Source: Plecoglossus altivelis (lineage: Eukaryota > Chordata > Actinopteri > Osmeriformes > Plecoglossidae). From it: a stretch of DNA of 64,000 nucleotides. Location: assembly GCA_036571765.1 (NCBI GenBank), contig BROE01000013.1:4306912-4370911 (forward strand). The letters run 5' to 3'. Below, one piece after another: positions 12,637 to 24,475 of this stretch. Position 1 is the first letter of the stretch; each line of letters begins with the position of its first letter. A program made the translations under genes and the position numbers. The notes below the pieces were generated by a model that was not told the origin of the DNA, made no database searches, and saw nothing but the letters and a program-made list of their open reading frames with translations.

Positions 12637-13425
12637 CATGTACAAACTGCAGATGGGGAGGAGGCCTGTTTATTTATAAAGTGACCAAATTAATTCCGTT
12701 TTTTTTTAATCATTTTTCCTTTTTTTGTGGTCATGTCATGGCTAACCATTGCATTTGAGAAGTGTTATTCATAGCTAACCTTGCATAAACTCCTGTCATC
12801 TGACGAGATAAAAGACAGACACTGACCTCTTGCGTTTGCGCAGGCAACTTGGTGGCATTCTATTGATTTGATGTGGACTTAGAGATGGGTTCTCCTCATT
12901 TGGCTGGTCAGAAAGTTCTAACATTGTTTGGATAGATAAAGGATGTGCTTCCTTGATATGCAACATTTTAAAGTGGTTTCTTCACTCATTTTTTACCAAG
13001 ATTTCTTTGACAACTCACGTCGACTTTGTACTCAACCACCTACCAGACTTCTACTTGAGTCACTCGAATTCTGAACAGAACTATAATTGAAACTGTTCTT
13101 TGTTAACCAGCTTAAAGTCTGAAATTGTTTGTAAGTTGGCGATAAGTTTCATCCGTTCAACGCAATACTTAATTAACGCCATAACTGACTATATACCATA
13201 AGATAGAGAGGTAAATTTTAGCAATGTGATTACTGCTCAACTGTAAACATGAAATTCTTTCAATGTAACAGCAGTAGAGACGTACACTCTGGAAGTACGG
13301 TTTTGTAACTGGGACATGACCTAGCCAGATTTTAGACTTCAGGACAGGGAAACGATTACAGTGAATCTGTTCTGGGTACAAGACAGACCTTGTTTGTTAG
13401 CATGATCATGTTCCATTGTCATGTT

Positions 13426-13592
13426 TGACCTTATGAGCCAAATGGTTTTAACTTTCCTGAAGCTGAGGAAGCTGAGGTTTCTACTAATGACACTATGAGC
13501 CTCTTATGTCTCTCAATAGTATTTCCTGGTCTAGCATGGCATTGGCATACTGGCATACAGTATATAAGGCATTTCTTTTCTTTTATGTTGAT
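13426..13592 (+). repeat. Copy 2 of the duplicated ~165-bp segment, usp8/usp50 interval
   Basis: Direct-orientation copy of 11637-11799. It is not followed by anything resembling usp8 exon 19, so it is not the remnant of a whole-gene copy. No gene is seen in the rest of 12650-13670, which is AT-rich and otherwise featureless. Confidence 0.9.
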
Positions 13593-13672
13593 TTAATTTC
13601 TATGTTAATGCTCTCTTTCATATATAGCACTTGTATTAACCTCAAACTCATAAACATAAATATTATGAACTA

Positions 13673-13678
13673 TTTATT
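13673..13678 (-). terminator. usp50: Candidate usp50 polyadenylation signal (AATAAA, minus strand)
   Basis: TTTATT on the plus strand reads AATAAA on the minus strand, 412 bases past the usp50 stop. The region is AT-rich, so a chance match is possible. Confidence 0.35.
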
Positions 13679-14090
13679 AAAAGGCTTAAAACAAAAAGAT
13701 GCAAGTGTTGTCATACTTTCCATACAAAAAGTGCATCGATATCAATTCCATGACATATTTGGGTAGTTACATTTTCCATTGGGATTATTCTAAATGGACA
13801 AAACCACCAAAATACTCATTCATCACATATGGTTTTCCGACAGAAAGGTTTTGCAATGAGCCATGACCATGCACAGTTAACGCTTGTTTGAGGGGTTTAA
13901 TCAGATTGGTTAGAAAGGTTCAACTATAACCATAACTCCGGGTATGATCGTAAGAAAATGAATAGACTACCTACAAACCTAAGCACCCATGGTTTAGTCC
14001 TGCCAGATACTGGGATGTCCCCAGTAAGAGGGAATGTTATGTCTTGGATCCCAGCAGGTATATCTGAGCATGTGGATGTTAGGGTTGTGT

Positions 14091-16547
14091 TTACAGCCCT
14101 GGGATGTCAGGCCTAGCAAAGGGTTTGCGGCTGTACAGCAGGATGTAGGCGTTGGGGGACTGGACCAGGAAGTCCTGGACCTCCGTGACAGTTGTGTCAT
14201 CAAACCGGTGCCAGGCATGGTACAAGGTGCTGTGACACAGAGCTGTGTAGTGACCCATATCCAGATCTCCTGTGTGGTTCTGAGGAGGAAAGATACAATA
14301 TGAACACACTGTACCCCAACATGTCAACTTCGCGTGATCGCTAGTGTGTGAGTACTCACCACCACAGCATACAGAGAGTAGCTAGTGTAGAGTGCTGATG
14401 GGGATGTCAAGAATGGAGACAGGTCCAGATTGTCCATCGAAAAGAGGACGTTCGTTCTCAGCTTTTTCTTCTCTGTTCCCTGGCAACCAAAACTGTAAAT
14501 GGATTGCGATTACGACAAGACAGACGTTCAAGTGAACTTAATGCTACCAAGATTTTAAGACCCTCGACTATTCTGTGGATGCTAGGTCTGGAGATAGTGT
14601 TGTTGTTTATCATGCTTGTTCAGCTACTGTTTTTGTTTATCTATCCACCCATTGAATTTACATTTATTCATGTAGCAGACGCTTTTATCCAAAGCGATTT
14701 ACTAGAAGAGCTTTACAAAATAAATGCATCAGTCAACCATCATAAAAAACTTAATAGCCTCAAAATATTGCAGGAAGCCAAGACAAAAAACATAAAGCCT
14801 ACATTGTGAAAAGCAAAGTCATGTAAGTGCCAATGGGTAGACCAGATGAACATGTAGTTAACCAATTAAAAGGAAGCACTCTGAGCCCCGCCTACCGCTT
14901 GAGGTGAAGCATGAGGATCTCTGGAGGTTTGGAGAGAGTGGTGAGCACTGCTGTGTCTCTCTTCACCCCACAGTCTGTACACAGCTTCTGGTCTCCGCCT
15001 GTCAGAGTGCTCTGCTGGAAGAACAGAGACAAGCAGTCCTGCAGAACAGGACACAGGACACAAGAAGAGTTAAGGGCAGGGTTACGTAAGCATAGTTAAG
15101 GTTATTAAAAGATAGGTCTGTTCAGGGAGAAGTACAAAATGATAGGGTCAGGGTTACAAAAGGATACTTTGCTTTCCCTGATCAACTCCAGTTTTCAACT
15201 CCAGATTACAGAGAGAACTCCAGTTTTAAATTCTGTCAAATGAGCAGTTGGTAGTATCCCTGCCAGTTCTCTGCCAGAGGCAGGTTAGGGTTAGCCAATA
15301 ATGGGATAACAGCTGTATGTCACATAGTAAAGTTATCCAAGCTGTTTATGAACAAATGCTGTTCAAGTACTATGTTCTGTGCCCTATCTCAAGTGAGAAA
15401 GAGAGAAAAGAGAATATTTCTGAAGTGAAGACAGTCTAACCCACACCTGAAGAGAGCACTTGTATGCATCTGCAGGGATGGGCAGGGACAGTATGGTGAA
15501 CACTTGGTTGCTCTGCCCCTGCTGGTCACAGCGCATGCACAGAGTCACATAACTCAGCTGTCCCTCAAACAGCCGTGTGATGATGGTGGACTCCCCTCCT
15601 GGAGACTTCCTGCCACGACGCCCGGAGAAGCGTCCAGCCTTCTGCGGGACAGAGACGCAAAAACTCGCAAAAATACACCCTCGCACACGTGGTGAGTCGC
15701 AGGACCAGAGCGAGGCGGCGTCTACCTTTTTGAGGTCGTCGTGGAGGGCGTTTAGCAGGAACAGCAGCAGCTCCTGAGCATCCTGCTGGGAGTGATTGTT
15801 GAACTGTGGGTGGAGGGAACTCACCATGGACCTCACGTCCCCTGGGACATAGCTGGGGTTCTGGCCCTGCCAGATCTCCTCCAGCAGGGTCACAAACACC
15901 TTCACAACCGTGTTCTGATGCCTGGATGAAAGAAAGGAAGGAAGGAAGGAAGGAAGGAAGGAAGGAAGGAAGGAAGAGAGAGAGGTGGAGTTGTCTGTGT
16001 TTGAGCTAATAATCTTCAAGTTAGGGGGGATAAAATGGTTCTTTGTGGTTGCTACGTCATAGAAAGAGACGTGTCACAAACAGACACACTCACACCCATC
16101 TTACTTGGCCAGCTCGGCTTGTGTCTGGCGGCTGAGAAGGTATTCCACCAGGGGCACGGTGGAGCAGAGACACTGTAGAACAGCGTTCATGTAGCAGGAA
16201 TTTCCTGAATTGATCAGTCCACACACTCCAGGTTTCCTGTCCCTTGGCTGCCCCCACAGAGAGCTGGGCCCCTCCTGCTCCATGCACATCACCAGATCAC
16301 GACTGCTCTGGCCCAAACTGCAGAGCCAATCGAGACACAGCATAAGTGTTAAGAGCGTTACAGAGAGAGGATGTTTATCTGTGTCTGGACTGTCTTTGGA
16401 AGGTGTAAGTGAAGATACAGCACTCAAGTGAGAGAACACCTCTTTTAGTCTCTCTTCCATGCCAGTGAGGGATTTTTCTAGCCAAACTTGGTGTACTGCT
16501 TCAGTCGAGCGAAAGTCAACATACCTCCCATCATCATCATCATCCAT
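14091..16547 (-). CDS. usp50: USP-family deubiquitinase, probable Usp50 orthologue, 6 exons
   Basis: Exons in reading order: 16547-16105, 15921-15726, 15641-15447, 15038-14896, 14492-14360 and 14279-14091. They join in frame to 432 aa. It is almost a bare USP catalytic domain after about 108 N-terminal residues that begin with an Asp run. Cys box NSGNSCYMNA (Cys118), two CxxC pairs (CMRC, CTDC), His box DMGHYTALC (His380) and FDD (Asp397) are all present, so it looks catalytically competent, whereas human USP50 is annotated as inactive. The nearest relative by sequence is Usp8. Exons 4 and 5 are exactly as long as usp8 exons 17 and 18 (143 and 133 bp) with the same phases. The usp50 symbol rests on position next to usp8, as in human. 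The start methionine is the least certain part, because the N-terminus is not conserved. Confidence 0.85.
14650..14705 (-). mobile_element. SINE fragment (3' part) in usp50 intron 5
   Basis: The plus strand carries TAGCAGACGCTTTTATCC followed by AAAGCGATTTAC, which is the reverse complement of the conserved 3' motif of widespread tRNA-related teleost SINEs. No tRNA-like head is visible next to it, so it is a truncated copy. Confidence 0.65.
15935..15975. repeat. (GGAA)n tetranucleotide repeat in usp50 intron 1
   Basis: About ten uninterrupted copies of GGAA or AAGG start about 14 bases beyond the acceptor of usp50 exon 2. On the usp50 strand this is a TTCC tract that can serve as the polypyrimidine tract of that acceptor. 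Confidence 0.9.
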
Positions 16548-17245
16548 CTTCCTACATGCGCTGGTAGGAGTCTCTGCTTTGATGACACCAGGTGGTGTTT
16601 ATGATTTCATACTGTGGTAATTGAAGGTCAGAACCTTCAGTTAGAACTAATAGGAGGTTCTGTTGCAGGCACAATGACATCATACGCTGACATCACAGCA
16701 TCTAAAAATGAGAAATTATCTCAGTTAGCTGTAACTTTAATTATGAAACAACAATTCATATTCTTACTCTAATTCTAATATGACCAATCCCTACCCTAGT
16801 AGCTCTGACCCAACAATAACATGATGCCTGACAAAATACCAAAAATGGCAACATTATTAATTTGGGATATATTTTAATATGAACATTTTGGAAAAACACT
16901 CCAAATAAACAATGTAAGAGGAGACCAGTTGTTTATTGTAATTTAAATACCATTGTTTTGATTTAACCTCGGTCCTTTACGCGAAAGATTATCAAATTGA
17001 TGTCGAACGTTTACAATAAAATAAACTTCACCTCAGTTATGATTTCTAGGTTATTCTATTTGAAGCCTGATAAAGGTTGTATTTTTTATGAGACCACCTA
17101 ACCTACGGAGGGCAGCAAACGCAGTTAATCGTCTAGTTTGTCTAAAAGGTAAACGAAGAGGAAGAAGCCTGTCTTGCAGTCTGCCGGAAGAAAAAGAAAA
17201 CAAACAGCTTGCGTCTTTTATTATATTACGGATGTCTTCAAGAAA
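16548..17245. promoter_or_regulatory. Shared divergent promoter region of usp50 and pex16
   Basis: Only 698 bp separate the start codons of the two head-to-head genes. A CCGGAAG ETS-type motif at 17184-17190 lies 56 bases before the pex16 ATG, within its probable 5' untranslated region. The middle (16680-17050) is AT-rich with no recognisable exon. No TATA box is assignable to either side. Confidence 0.5.
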
Positions 17246-20200
17246 ATGCCTTTCCCAACGTGCACTAAAAAACTGAGCCAATGTTACGAGCGGTACCGGG
17301 AATATGTCACAAAAAATCCAGCAGCCACTGCACAGTTCGAGAGTGCAGTCCGAACCTTGTCCTATCTGATTGCAGGTGAGTTCCGATGTCTAGATGAACC
17401 CAATTTGACGGATTAGAAAAGTTACAATGAGTGCATTCGGGTACAAAATGACTCCAATGTTCACGCCGTTCTTAAGGTTCTGCGTGGTCCATGTCGCTAG
17501 CTAGAACTAGTTCGATTACAGAGCCTGTGACAGTAGCGACAGTATGTTTTCTAGCTACAGGTGACACCAAGAATGTTACCTCTATGTATTAAAACGGCTA
17601 TGGTTAGCTTTCGCCCCCAACTAAAAACTGTCTTCATCAGACAAACACCCGGTTTTAGTTGCCCGGTCTTCTGATTTTTTTTCTCCATTTGATATGTTTA
17701 GAGCTAACTATAGCAACTCAACATATGTACGTGTTGTTTAAGATTCATGCATTTGTAAAGGCTGACTATAACTCCAACACGACTTCCTTTATCAACAACA
17801 CAGACGCGTCACTGTAGCTCCGTCTTCCGTACAGAGGGCCAAACTATCGAAGTTAATCAGTGACATCATATTTCTATTTAAAAGAGGTGAATTCTAAACC
17901 CACACATTCGTTGGTGTTTAAATGTCAATATTAAGTATTCAATGCCTTTTGAAATATTAAGCATTTGATCACTGATGTTCTTCCATGTTAACCATCTTTG
18001 TTTTTATTGATGTTATTATAACCGCAGCTCATATTCTCATATTGTCAGACAAGATATTCCACTGATTTGTGTCTTTTAAAGAAAGACTATAAAAATAATA
18101 CAGATCCAAAGCAGTCTCTGTAAAAGTGTTATAGTATTATAGCAACGATTGTAATCATGATATGTGCTTTTGCGACTTATTTTCAGGGAGGTTTACAGAC
18201 TGCCATGAAATTTCTGAACTAGGTAAGTAAACTTATAAACTCCAATCCCACCAAGTAACGCAGTCATTGTATATCGTATTCCAGTAAACCAAATCGTAAA
18301 TACGATAACAAACATCAAACAGACGGTCAATACAACAGATAACATAAGAAAAGCAAATCGTTAAGAGGTTATATAACGAGTAGCGGTCTACCTAATGTAT
18401 TTACAAAGGATACAGCAGCTGTTAAGGTGGTTTACAATGGGACATTGTTGATCTTTTTACAGTACTCGTATTATTTTGTATCCGTTTTAGTCTACACGGC
18501 TTCCAATCTGTTGGTGTTGCTGAACGATGGCATATTGCGCAAAGCATTGTGTCGCACGATACCTATGGTGAGTGGAACCTCTCTGTAGTCCTGGAAGCTT
18601 CATCTCTCAAACCCTTCTTCTTTCCCACAAACACCTGATACTTACAATAGGATGTTTCTTTTTTTTATACCTTTCAGCAAAAGATCCTCACCTGGCTTTC
18701 TGCGCTGGAGTATGTGGAGGTCTTTGTGGAAATGGGGGCGAACAAGCTGTGGGGTGAAGGTGGCCGCTGGCTGGTTATTGGACTCATCCATATCCTGAAG
18801 TATGACTTCTGTTATAGCGATAATGATGGGAACTGCAGTGATTTTGAATGCTTAAAAAATGTGCAATTCTTTACACTGCAGTGATTTCGAATGAAGAATA
18901 ATGTGCCATAGTTTTTTGAGTTGAAGATAATTGCATCAGTTAGAACTGTTTTGACCATCTTCTTCTTTCTATTTACATTTCCCATAACAATTGTTATCCA
19001 TAGTCGTTATATTTTAAACGCTTTCATCACCACCTCTTCCTTATTTTCCAGAGCGTTCTTGCGAATCCAGCTACTCTTTTGGTACAAATCAGGCATTCAG
19101 ACTTCACCTCCCATAATACCACTGGATAGAGAAGCTAGTCTCAGAAACCAAGGTCAGAGTTCATTACCAAAAGTAGCACAAATTAAAATGCCATTCCCAA
19201 ACTATAATAAAAATATAATAACTGTGACATGTAAAACATAAAAATAGTATGGTGATGAATGTCGAAACAACATTTAAGTAGATATTAGGGATTTTCTGAT
19301 ACAGGTTTTGTCCTTATGTGTAATTCTTTCGAGTGTTACCCAAGAGTCAAACTCAAAGATTTGAAAAAAACGAGGATGAATAAAATATGAATCATCTTGA
19401 CTTCTGCATGTCCTCTACAGACACAGAACAGGACGAGCACCAGGAAGAGTCTTCCTTTGTAGGCCAGCGGACAGGACGCGTCATCAGACCACTAGGAAGC
19501 AGTAAGACAGACACTCATACTGACAGGGCAGCTGGTTTTTTAAAATTTAATTCTTGTCATTTTCTGTACAGCTAGTTTGATGGGGTGAAACTATCTGCAG
19601 AAGCGCCCCTTCAAAATAGTCGTTTGTCGATGATTATCGAGTTGGGATCTTAAGAAACCAAACAAAAAGTAGTCCGTATTAATCATCATGAAACATAAAA
19701 TAGTCCCTTATGACATTTCGGTGACTTTTGGGGCGTTTAACAATACGGATTTAACACTTTAACAATATAGATGTAAGATTTACATTGGAATGTACTTCCC
19801 ACTTCTGCAGACGACAGTAAAAAAACAAAAAACAAATCAAACTTGTGAGGAAACATGACAGCTTGTTTCGACATGCTTCTCAGCACCCCCGCTGCAGACG
19901 CGTCTGTGGGAGGCGCCAAGCAGAGAGAGGAGGCAGGACTGTGAAGACGTTCCTAGTGCTCCTACACAGCTGGGTCTCCAGGAGACGCTCGCAGAGACCC
20001 TCTTCATTGGACGCCCACTAGTGCACCGTATCCTTTCCTGTCTGTCGCTGTGTTGATGGTTCAAGCCTTAAGAATGAAAAATAGGAACTCTGACAGACCT
20101 GTTCTATAGATTGTTCAGTATACATTGTATCAAAAGTATGGGTAGCGTGTTTTTGTGAGTGTTTCAAGGTTTTCATTGAGAATTTGGATCTAAAACAGGT

Positions 20201-22872
20201 TGAAAAGGTCAAGTATACAGGTATGTTTGACGACCACTAGATGGCGCTCGTAGTGCTTGATAAGAACGAGTCTGACTAACTTATGACTAAAACCACTGTC
20301 ATGAAACAGCAGACAAGGAAACTGTGAAACTAAGTTTATCTCGATTTGGAAAAACTGGTCTGTTATGCAGAGTTAGTTAGATTAGACACTCAAGAATTTA
20401 CCAACGGTTAATATCTTTATGAATTCAATAAAAATTTTTTTTAAAGAAAATTACATTTTAATATCTGTCTAGGATGATGCTGCGTGATGATGGGGTTTGT
20501 ATAATAAAGATGTTGAAAGTATGAATGGTGGAAGTGAGACGAATACGGAGCAAAGAAAGTGGGTGGCTGATGATTATAGTTAGTTATTTAGCATATGAAT
20601 ATACTTAGAGATACGAAGACTAGGAGAAACAGATGGTTCACGTTATAGTTGTTTGATAGTGTTTCCTCCATTGTAAGTGTTGTTCCTTCACGCAGAAATG
20701 CAGTGCTTTCACTTGGGTTATGTGGGAAACGCTCCTGGAAACCCTGGCTTATCTCTGGAGTCCTTGAAATAACCAGGTGGGTGGATTTGGAACGTTTTTA
20801 TGCATGTTTTCATTCTTTCTTTCAAATTAAGATATGATTATATTTCAGCACAGCTTATCTTATTTAAGTATTCAAACTCTTTGAGAGAAGTGAAGGAATG
20901 CTGTCTTGGTCGTAAGAAAATGAACTTGTCATGATGTCTAAAAGGTGGAATATATATATGGTGAGGGTGGAGTAGTTACCACATGATATGATGTTTAAAC
21001 CAAAATTTCTTGTTCTATTATTAATTGTAACTCAGGAAAGTAACACAATGTTTGCCTCACACCCGGCACTAGCTAGTTTTGAAATAAGATACATAAAAGA
21101 ATAATACATAAAAAATGAAAACATATGACTTTTGATCTGCTTTTCTCTAGTTTTGCGATGCTGTATGACACAAAATCTCTGACGCGACCAGAAAGAGCAG
21201 AGTTGAAAAGAAGAGCCTTCCTACTTCTCTACTACCTGCTGCGATCTCCTTTCTACAACAGATACTCAGAGTGAGTTCTAGTAGCCTGGCTGCCATCCAG
21301 ACAGTCAACACCTTCTTATCCCAGGAAAGGTTCGATAACAGCCTGTTAGATGAGTGGAAGGTGTGTGTCTGTGGGGGGGAGATGTGTATGCCTGTGTTGG
21401 GGAGGTGTGGGGCGTGGGTGAGGTGAGTGGAAGGGTTTTGTGTGTTGGGAGGATTGGGGCCTGTAATGTGAGTAGAAGGCTGTGTGTGTGTGTGCAGGCT
21501 GTGGCTGTGTGTGTGTGTGTGGGAGGGCTGTGTGTGTGGGGGGGGTGGGGGTGGGTGCAGTCGCTGAATGTTTTTTTTGTTTGTGTGTGTGTGGTATGGG
21601 AGGTGTGGATGGGAGGGTGGGTGGGCTCTGTCGCTGGAGTGAGAAGGTGTGTGTGTGTGTGTATGTGTGTGTGTGGATGGGAGGTGTGTGTGTGTGTGTG
21701 TGTGGGTGGGAGGGAGGGGAGAGGGGTTTGGATGTATCTCTAAACACAGATGGACGAACCCCAGGCCCTAATCCTGTTTCTCTTGGAGCTTCTGGAAGCG
21801 TGAGAGATGTGTCAGCATGGTTATAGTCAGTGACACCTTCTAGGCAGGGTGGGAGGTGCTTTCTGAGAGTAGATCAACTTATTCATCGACCGCTTCTGAC
21901 AATACGTCTCCTGCTTGTCAGCGATGCCAAAAAGGGGACAAGGTTGGACATGCTAGGCCAGACGGGGTCAGCTTCACAGTGGTCCTACTCAGCGTACACA
22001 GGTGGCACGGAAACACGACTACCACCTGTTGCCCATCCTGGATCTGTACCGATCCAAAGCCTGTGAATGTAGGCGGGCCTCTTGTGGAGATATGGCTGGT
22101 CTGATTTGACTGAGGGCCAATCGGAACCAACGGCAGCAAATTCACATGGGAGGCATCCTTTAGCCAAAAGCAGTTAGTTTGTAATACGACTGAGGCCCGT
22201 ATATTGCAAAGCTACACAAACCGTTTTCCGGTGTGAAAAAGAAGACTGATACAGAGGCTCCCTCGTTTCACAAGCCATATTTTATATTTTACTCCTTATC
22301 TCTTCCTCTCGCTCTCAAGCTAAGATAACCGAGAAAAATATTTGACTAGAGGCTTTAGATAAGCAACATCATGCAGTTGTTGAGAGTTTGATCCTGACTA
22401 AGTATTCAAAGCCATGCAGCAGCAGTCCTTGCCACAGTGTCAGTAGTAAAGTTAGCTCTCAGAACATAACAGGACTGATGATGTGTGTTGATGCATGTGT
22501 TTATTTATTTATTATTTGATCTAACAAATATAATTATAGCGCGGAAACACTTCTGAATTCCTTCGTTAACCGACTTGCTTGTTTCACGCAGGACAAAGAT
22601 TCTATTCCTACTTAGATTCCTGGCTGAATACGTACCTGGAGTTGGACTTATTGCCCGTAAGTGCTTAGTAAATAACGACTGTGCACGTCTCACCTCATGA
22701 GCTCACACACAGTAACAATTTATTTCTGCCAAAACCCTAAAGTCTGGGACATCCAATAAGAACCTCAGACAACGTCCCTGTTGTCTTTTAATTCTCTCAA
22801 ATTGGTTCCTCAGGTCCTTTAATGGATTACCTTCCTGTCTGGCAGAAGATCTATTTCTACAACTGGGGATAG
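17246..22872 (+). CDS. pex16: Peroxisomal biogenesis factor 16 (Pex16), 11 exons
   Basis: Integral peroxisome membrane protein that acts with Pex3 and Pex19 in inserting peroxisomal membrane proteins. Exons: 17246-17375, 18187-18222, 18491-18567, 18678-18799, 19052-19152, 19421-19501, 19884-20027, 20704-20776, 21151-21270, 22592-22656 and 22814-22872. They join in frame to 335 aa, against 336 in human. Recognisable blocks are YREYVTKNPAATAQ near the N-terminus, ASNLLVLLNDGILRK, a hydrophobic segment at about 111-132 (RWLVIGLIHILK onward), LQTSPP-like IQTSPPIIPLDRE, KRSWKPWL, LLLYYLLRSPFY and the C-terminus MDYLPVWQKIYFYNWG. The ATG at 17246 is preferred because the conserved region follows about 15 residues later; an in-frame ATG at 17174 would add a non-conserved leader. 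Intron 7 is of the U12 type. Human PEX16 lies on a different chromosome from USP8. Confidence 0.96.
20028..20703 (+). other. pex16: U12-type (minor spliceosome) intron 7 of pex16
   Basis: The donor reads GTATCCTTTC, matching the U12 5' splice-site consensus. Near the 3' end, TTCCTTCAC resembles the U12 branch-site consensus TTCCTTRAC, with the branch A about 13 bases before the AG used. The frame requires the acceptor at 20702-20703 (AAATGCAG), not the nearer upstream CGCAG. That spacing fits the short branch-to-acceptor distance of U12 introns. All other introns reconstructed in this window have ordinary U2-type donors. Confidence 0.85.
21349..21730 (+). repeat. TG/GGGTG-rich low-complexity tract in pex16 intron 9
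   Basis: Strongly strand-biased G/T sequence with (TG)n runs at 21481-21530, 21582-21598 and 21645-21705, separated by GGAGG and GGGTGG patches. The long frames read through it on both strands (Cys/Val/Gly or His/Thr/Pro) come from the repeat and are not genes. Confidence 0.9.
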
Positions 22873-23138
22873 GATCTTGGACGGCAGGGAATGTTGTTTA
22901 TTCGTTGAGAGAAAGAGACACATTTTTCAATTGCAGAGACTCACAAGCACACGTCTTCAGACAATGTAAAATTGGTGTATGGTTATGCCCTGTTAATCTA
23001 CAAAGACGTCCGTGCATGTTGATGTATATATTATCGCTGTAGGCATGTATTGATTACACACTGGCCTCAATCTGTTTTTTTCCATATGCAATTTTACTAT
23101 TCTCTCAATGTAAAATCATCATAACATGAAAAGCGAAC

Positions 23139-23144
23139 AATAAA
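23139..23144 (+). terminator. pex16: Candidate pex16 polyadenylation signal (AATAAA)
   Basis: First AATAAA after the pex16 stop, 267 bases downstream. Confidence 0.45.
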
Positions 23145-24209
23145 TACACACAAATGATGGATTCAATCTTTGAATAAGCATCTTGTAATACAACGGTCTT
23201 CTGATCACAGTTAACATATTTTACGGTCATCGTTATGAGTAAAATCACGAACTCCCAAAGGATACAACATTCGGGTACTTTTCAGATACTCTTTCCATTT
23301 TAGCTTTTCAATTTGTTTGGGCTGTAAAAAATACAAGTATTTATCTTGACATGGGATATTTGATACCAAACACAACATACCATGTTTGAAATGCTATGTT
23401 TGGTCGAAATGCAGATTCGATGCTTTCAAGATCAATGGCCAGATGTTTATTCACCCATTCTCATGCTAATGTTAATAAGTGGGGATCAAGTTAGGCTTAC
23501 TGCCAAACATACCCATCGCCTATACAACTAAACACAAACAAATAACTTCCAGCGGTACTGAAACCAATATTTATCTAGACGTGTTTGGAATGCTAAGGAT
23601 TATACACGCAATGACATTGTGACGCAATAAATAAATACACAAATATTCTATTTTTTCGAATTAGCTCCCGAGTGCGTCATTTGCGTGTGATTTTGATGTT
23701 CGGTGCAGATGTATCAGATTATAAATGCAGCTCCACATATTATTGACATTAAGGGACGGTAAAAGCCTATTGAAATATACGGTTGGGAAGAAAGTACGCA
23801 CGGATACGTTATCCTCCCACCTTTCAATATCCCTTTACAAAACCACATCTGTTAAAGGGGTCCAAATGGACCGGACTCTTTTTGGTCCACTAAAATGTTA
23901 TAATTAAAAGTTAAGATCTTTTTTAATATCCGCATCTTTTCCGTGTTTTAATATCAAAGTAACGTTTAATCCTGTTGCATCTTTGGCTTTGATTGTAACT
24001 TTATAGTTTGGTTAGAACTGTCATTGTAAAATCAAGAAAATCCAGCCATGCATTTCCGACACTTTCATCATTAGCCTTATCATGAGTACTTTAAAAGCGT
24101 ACATTTAAAGGGTTAGATTGTACATCTGGCTTTTTTGCCAAATAAAACAAAAACGATCCTCCCCATCCATGAACTCCTTATTGCCTCCCATATCGTAACT
24201 GTTCTGGTT

Positions 24210-24475
24210 GGTTATTTCATTGGTTAGGTGGGACTTGTGATAATAACGTTGGCTCATTGGTTAGCGTTGGAAACGCTATCCTCTCATTTGTGGAACTGGA
24301 CTGTCTGATGGGCGTTCACTGGTTTGTCTCCACTTTTCCTGTGTACCGCCCTTCAGATGAGAGAGTAAGCAGTCGTAGAGGTACAGTGTTCTTTCTTAAA
24401 TACAGAGTAATTTGACAACGCCTTCCGGGAGTATAGTGGGAGCTGAAGTTGCCTTTCCGCAGTAGCTTCAGGTAC
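24210..24475 (+). promoter_or_regulatory. Possible distal promoter and 5' untranslated exon of tmod
   Basis: Two ATTGG (inverted CCAAT) boxes within TCATTGGTTAG contexts lie at 24219-24223 and 24256-24260. About 200 bases later a CAG followed by GTACGA at 24472 could be the donor of a non-coding first exon, joining the acceptor at 28585. This is inference only; a different gene or no gene could be served. Confidence 0.3.

Noticed and set aside
14477..14492. Alternative acceptor GTTGCCAG for usp50 exon 5
   Set aside because: It would give an in-frame stop a few codons later; the acceptor at TTTACAG restores the conserved KRF and equals the usp8 exon length of 133.
16325..16369. Possible mini-intron inside usp50 exon 1 (GTAACG ... 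CTCTGCAG)
   Set aside because: About 44 bases would be below usual intron size, and the exon reads open through it; kept as one exon, with the N-terminus marked uncertain.
20690..20695. Acceptor CGCAG for pex16 exon 8
   Set aside because: It breaks the reading frame and the conserved LLSLGL; it also sits too close to the inferred U12 branch site.
21346..21826. Long frames on both strands rich in Cys/Val/Gly or His/Thr/Pro
   Set aside because: They arise from the TG/GGGTG repeat inside pex16 intron 9; no conserved domain, and the flanking pex16 exons splice across.
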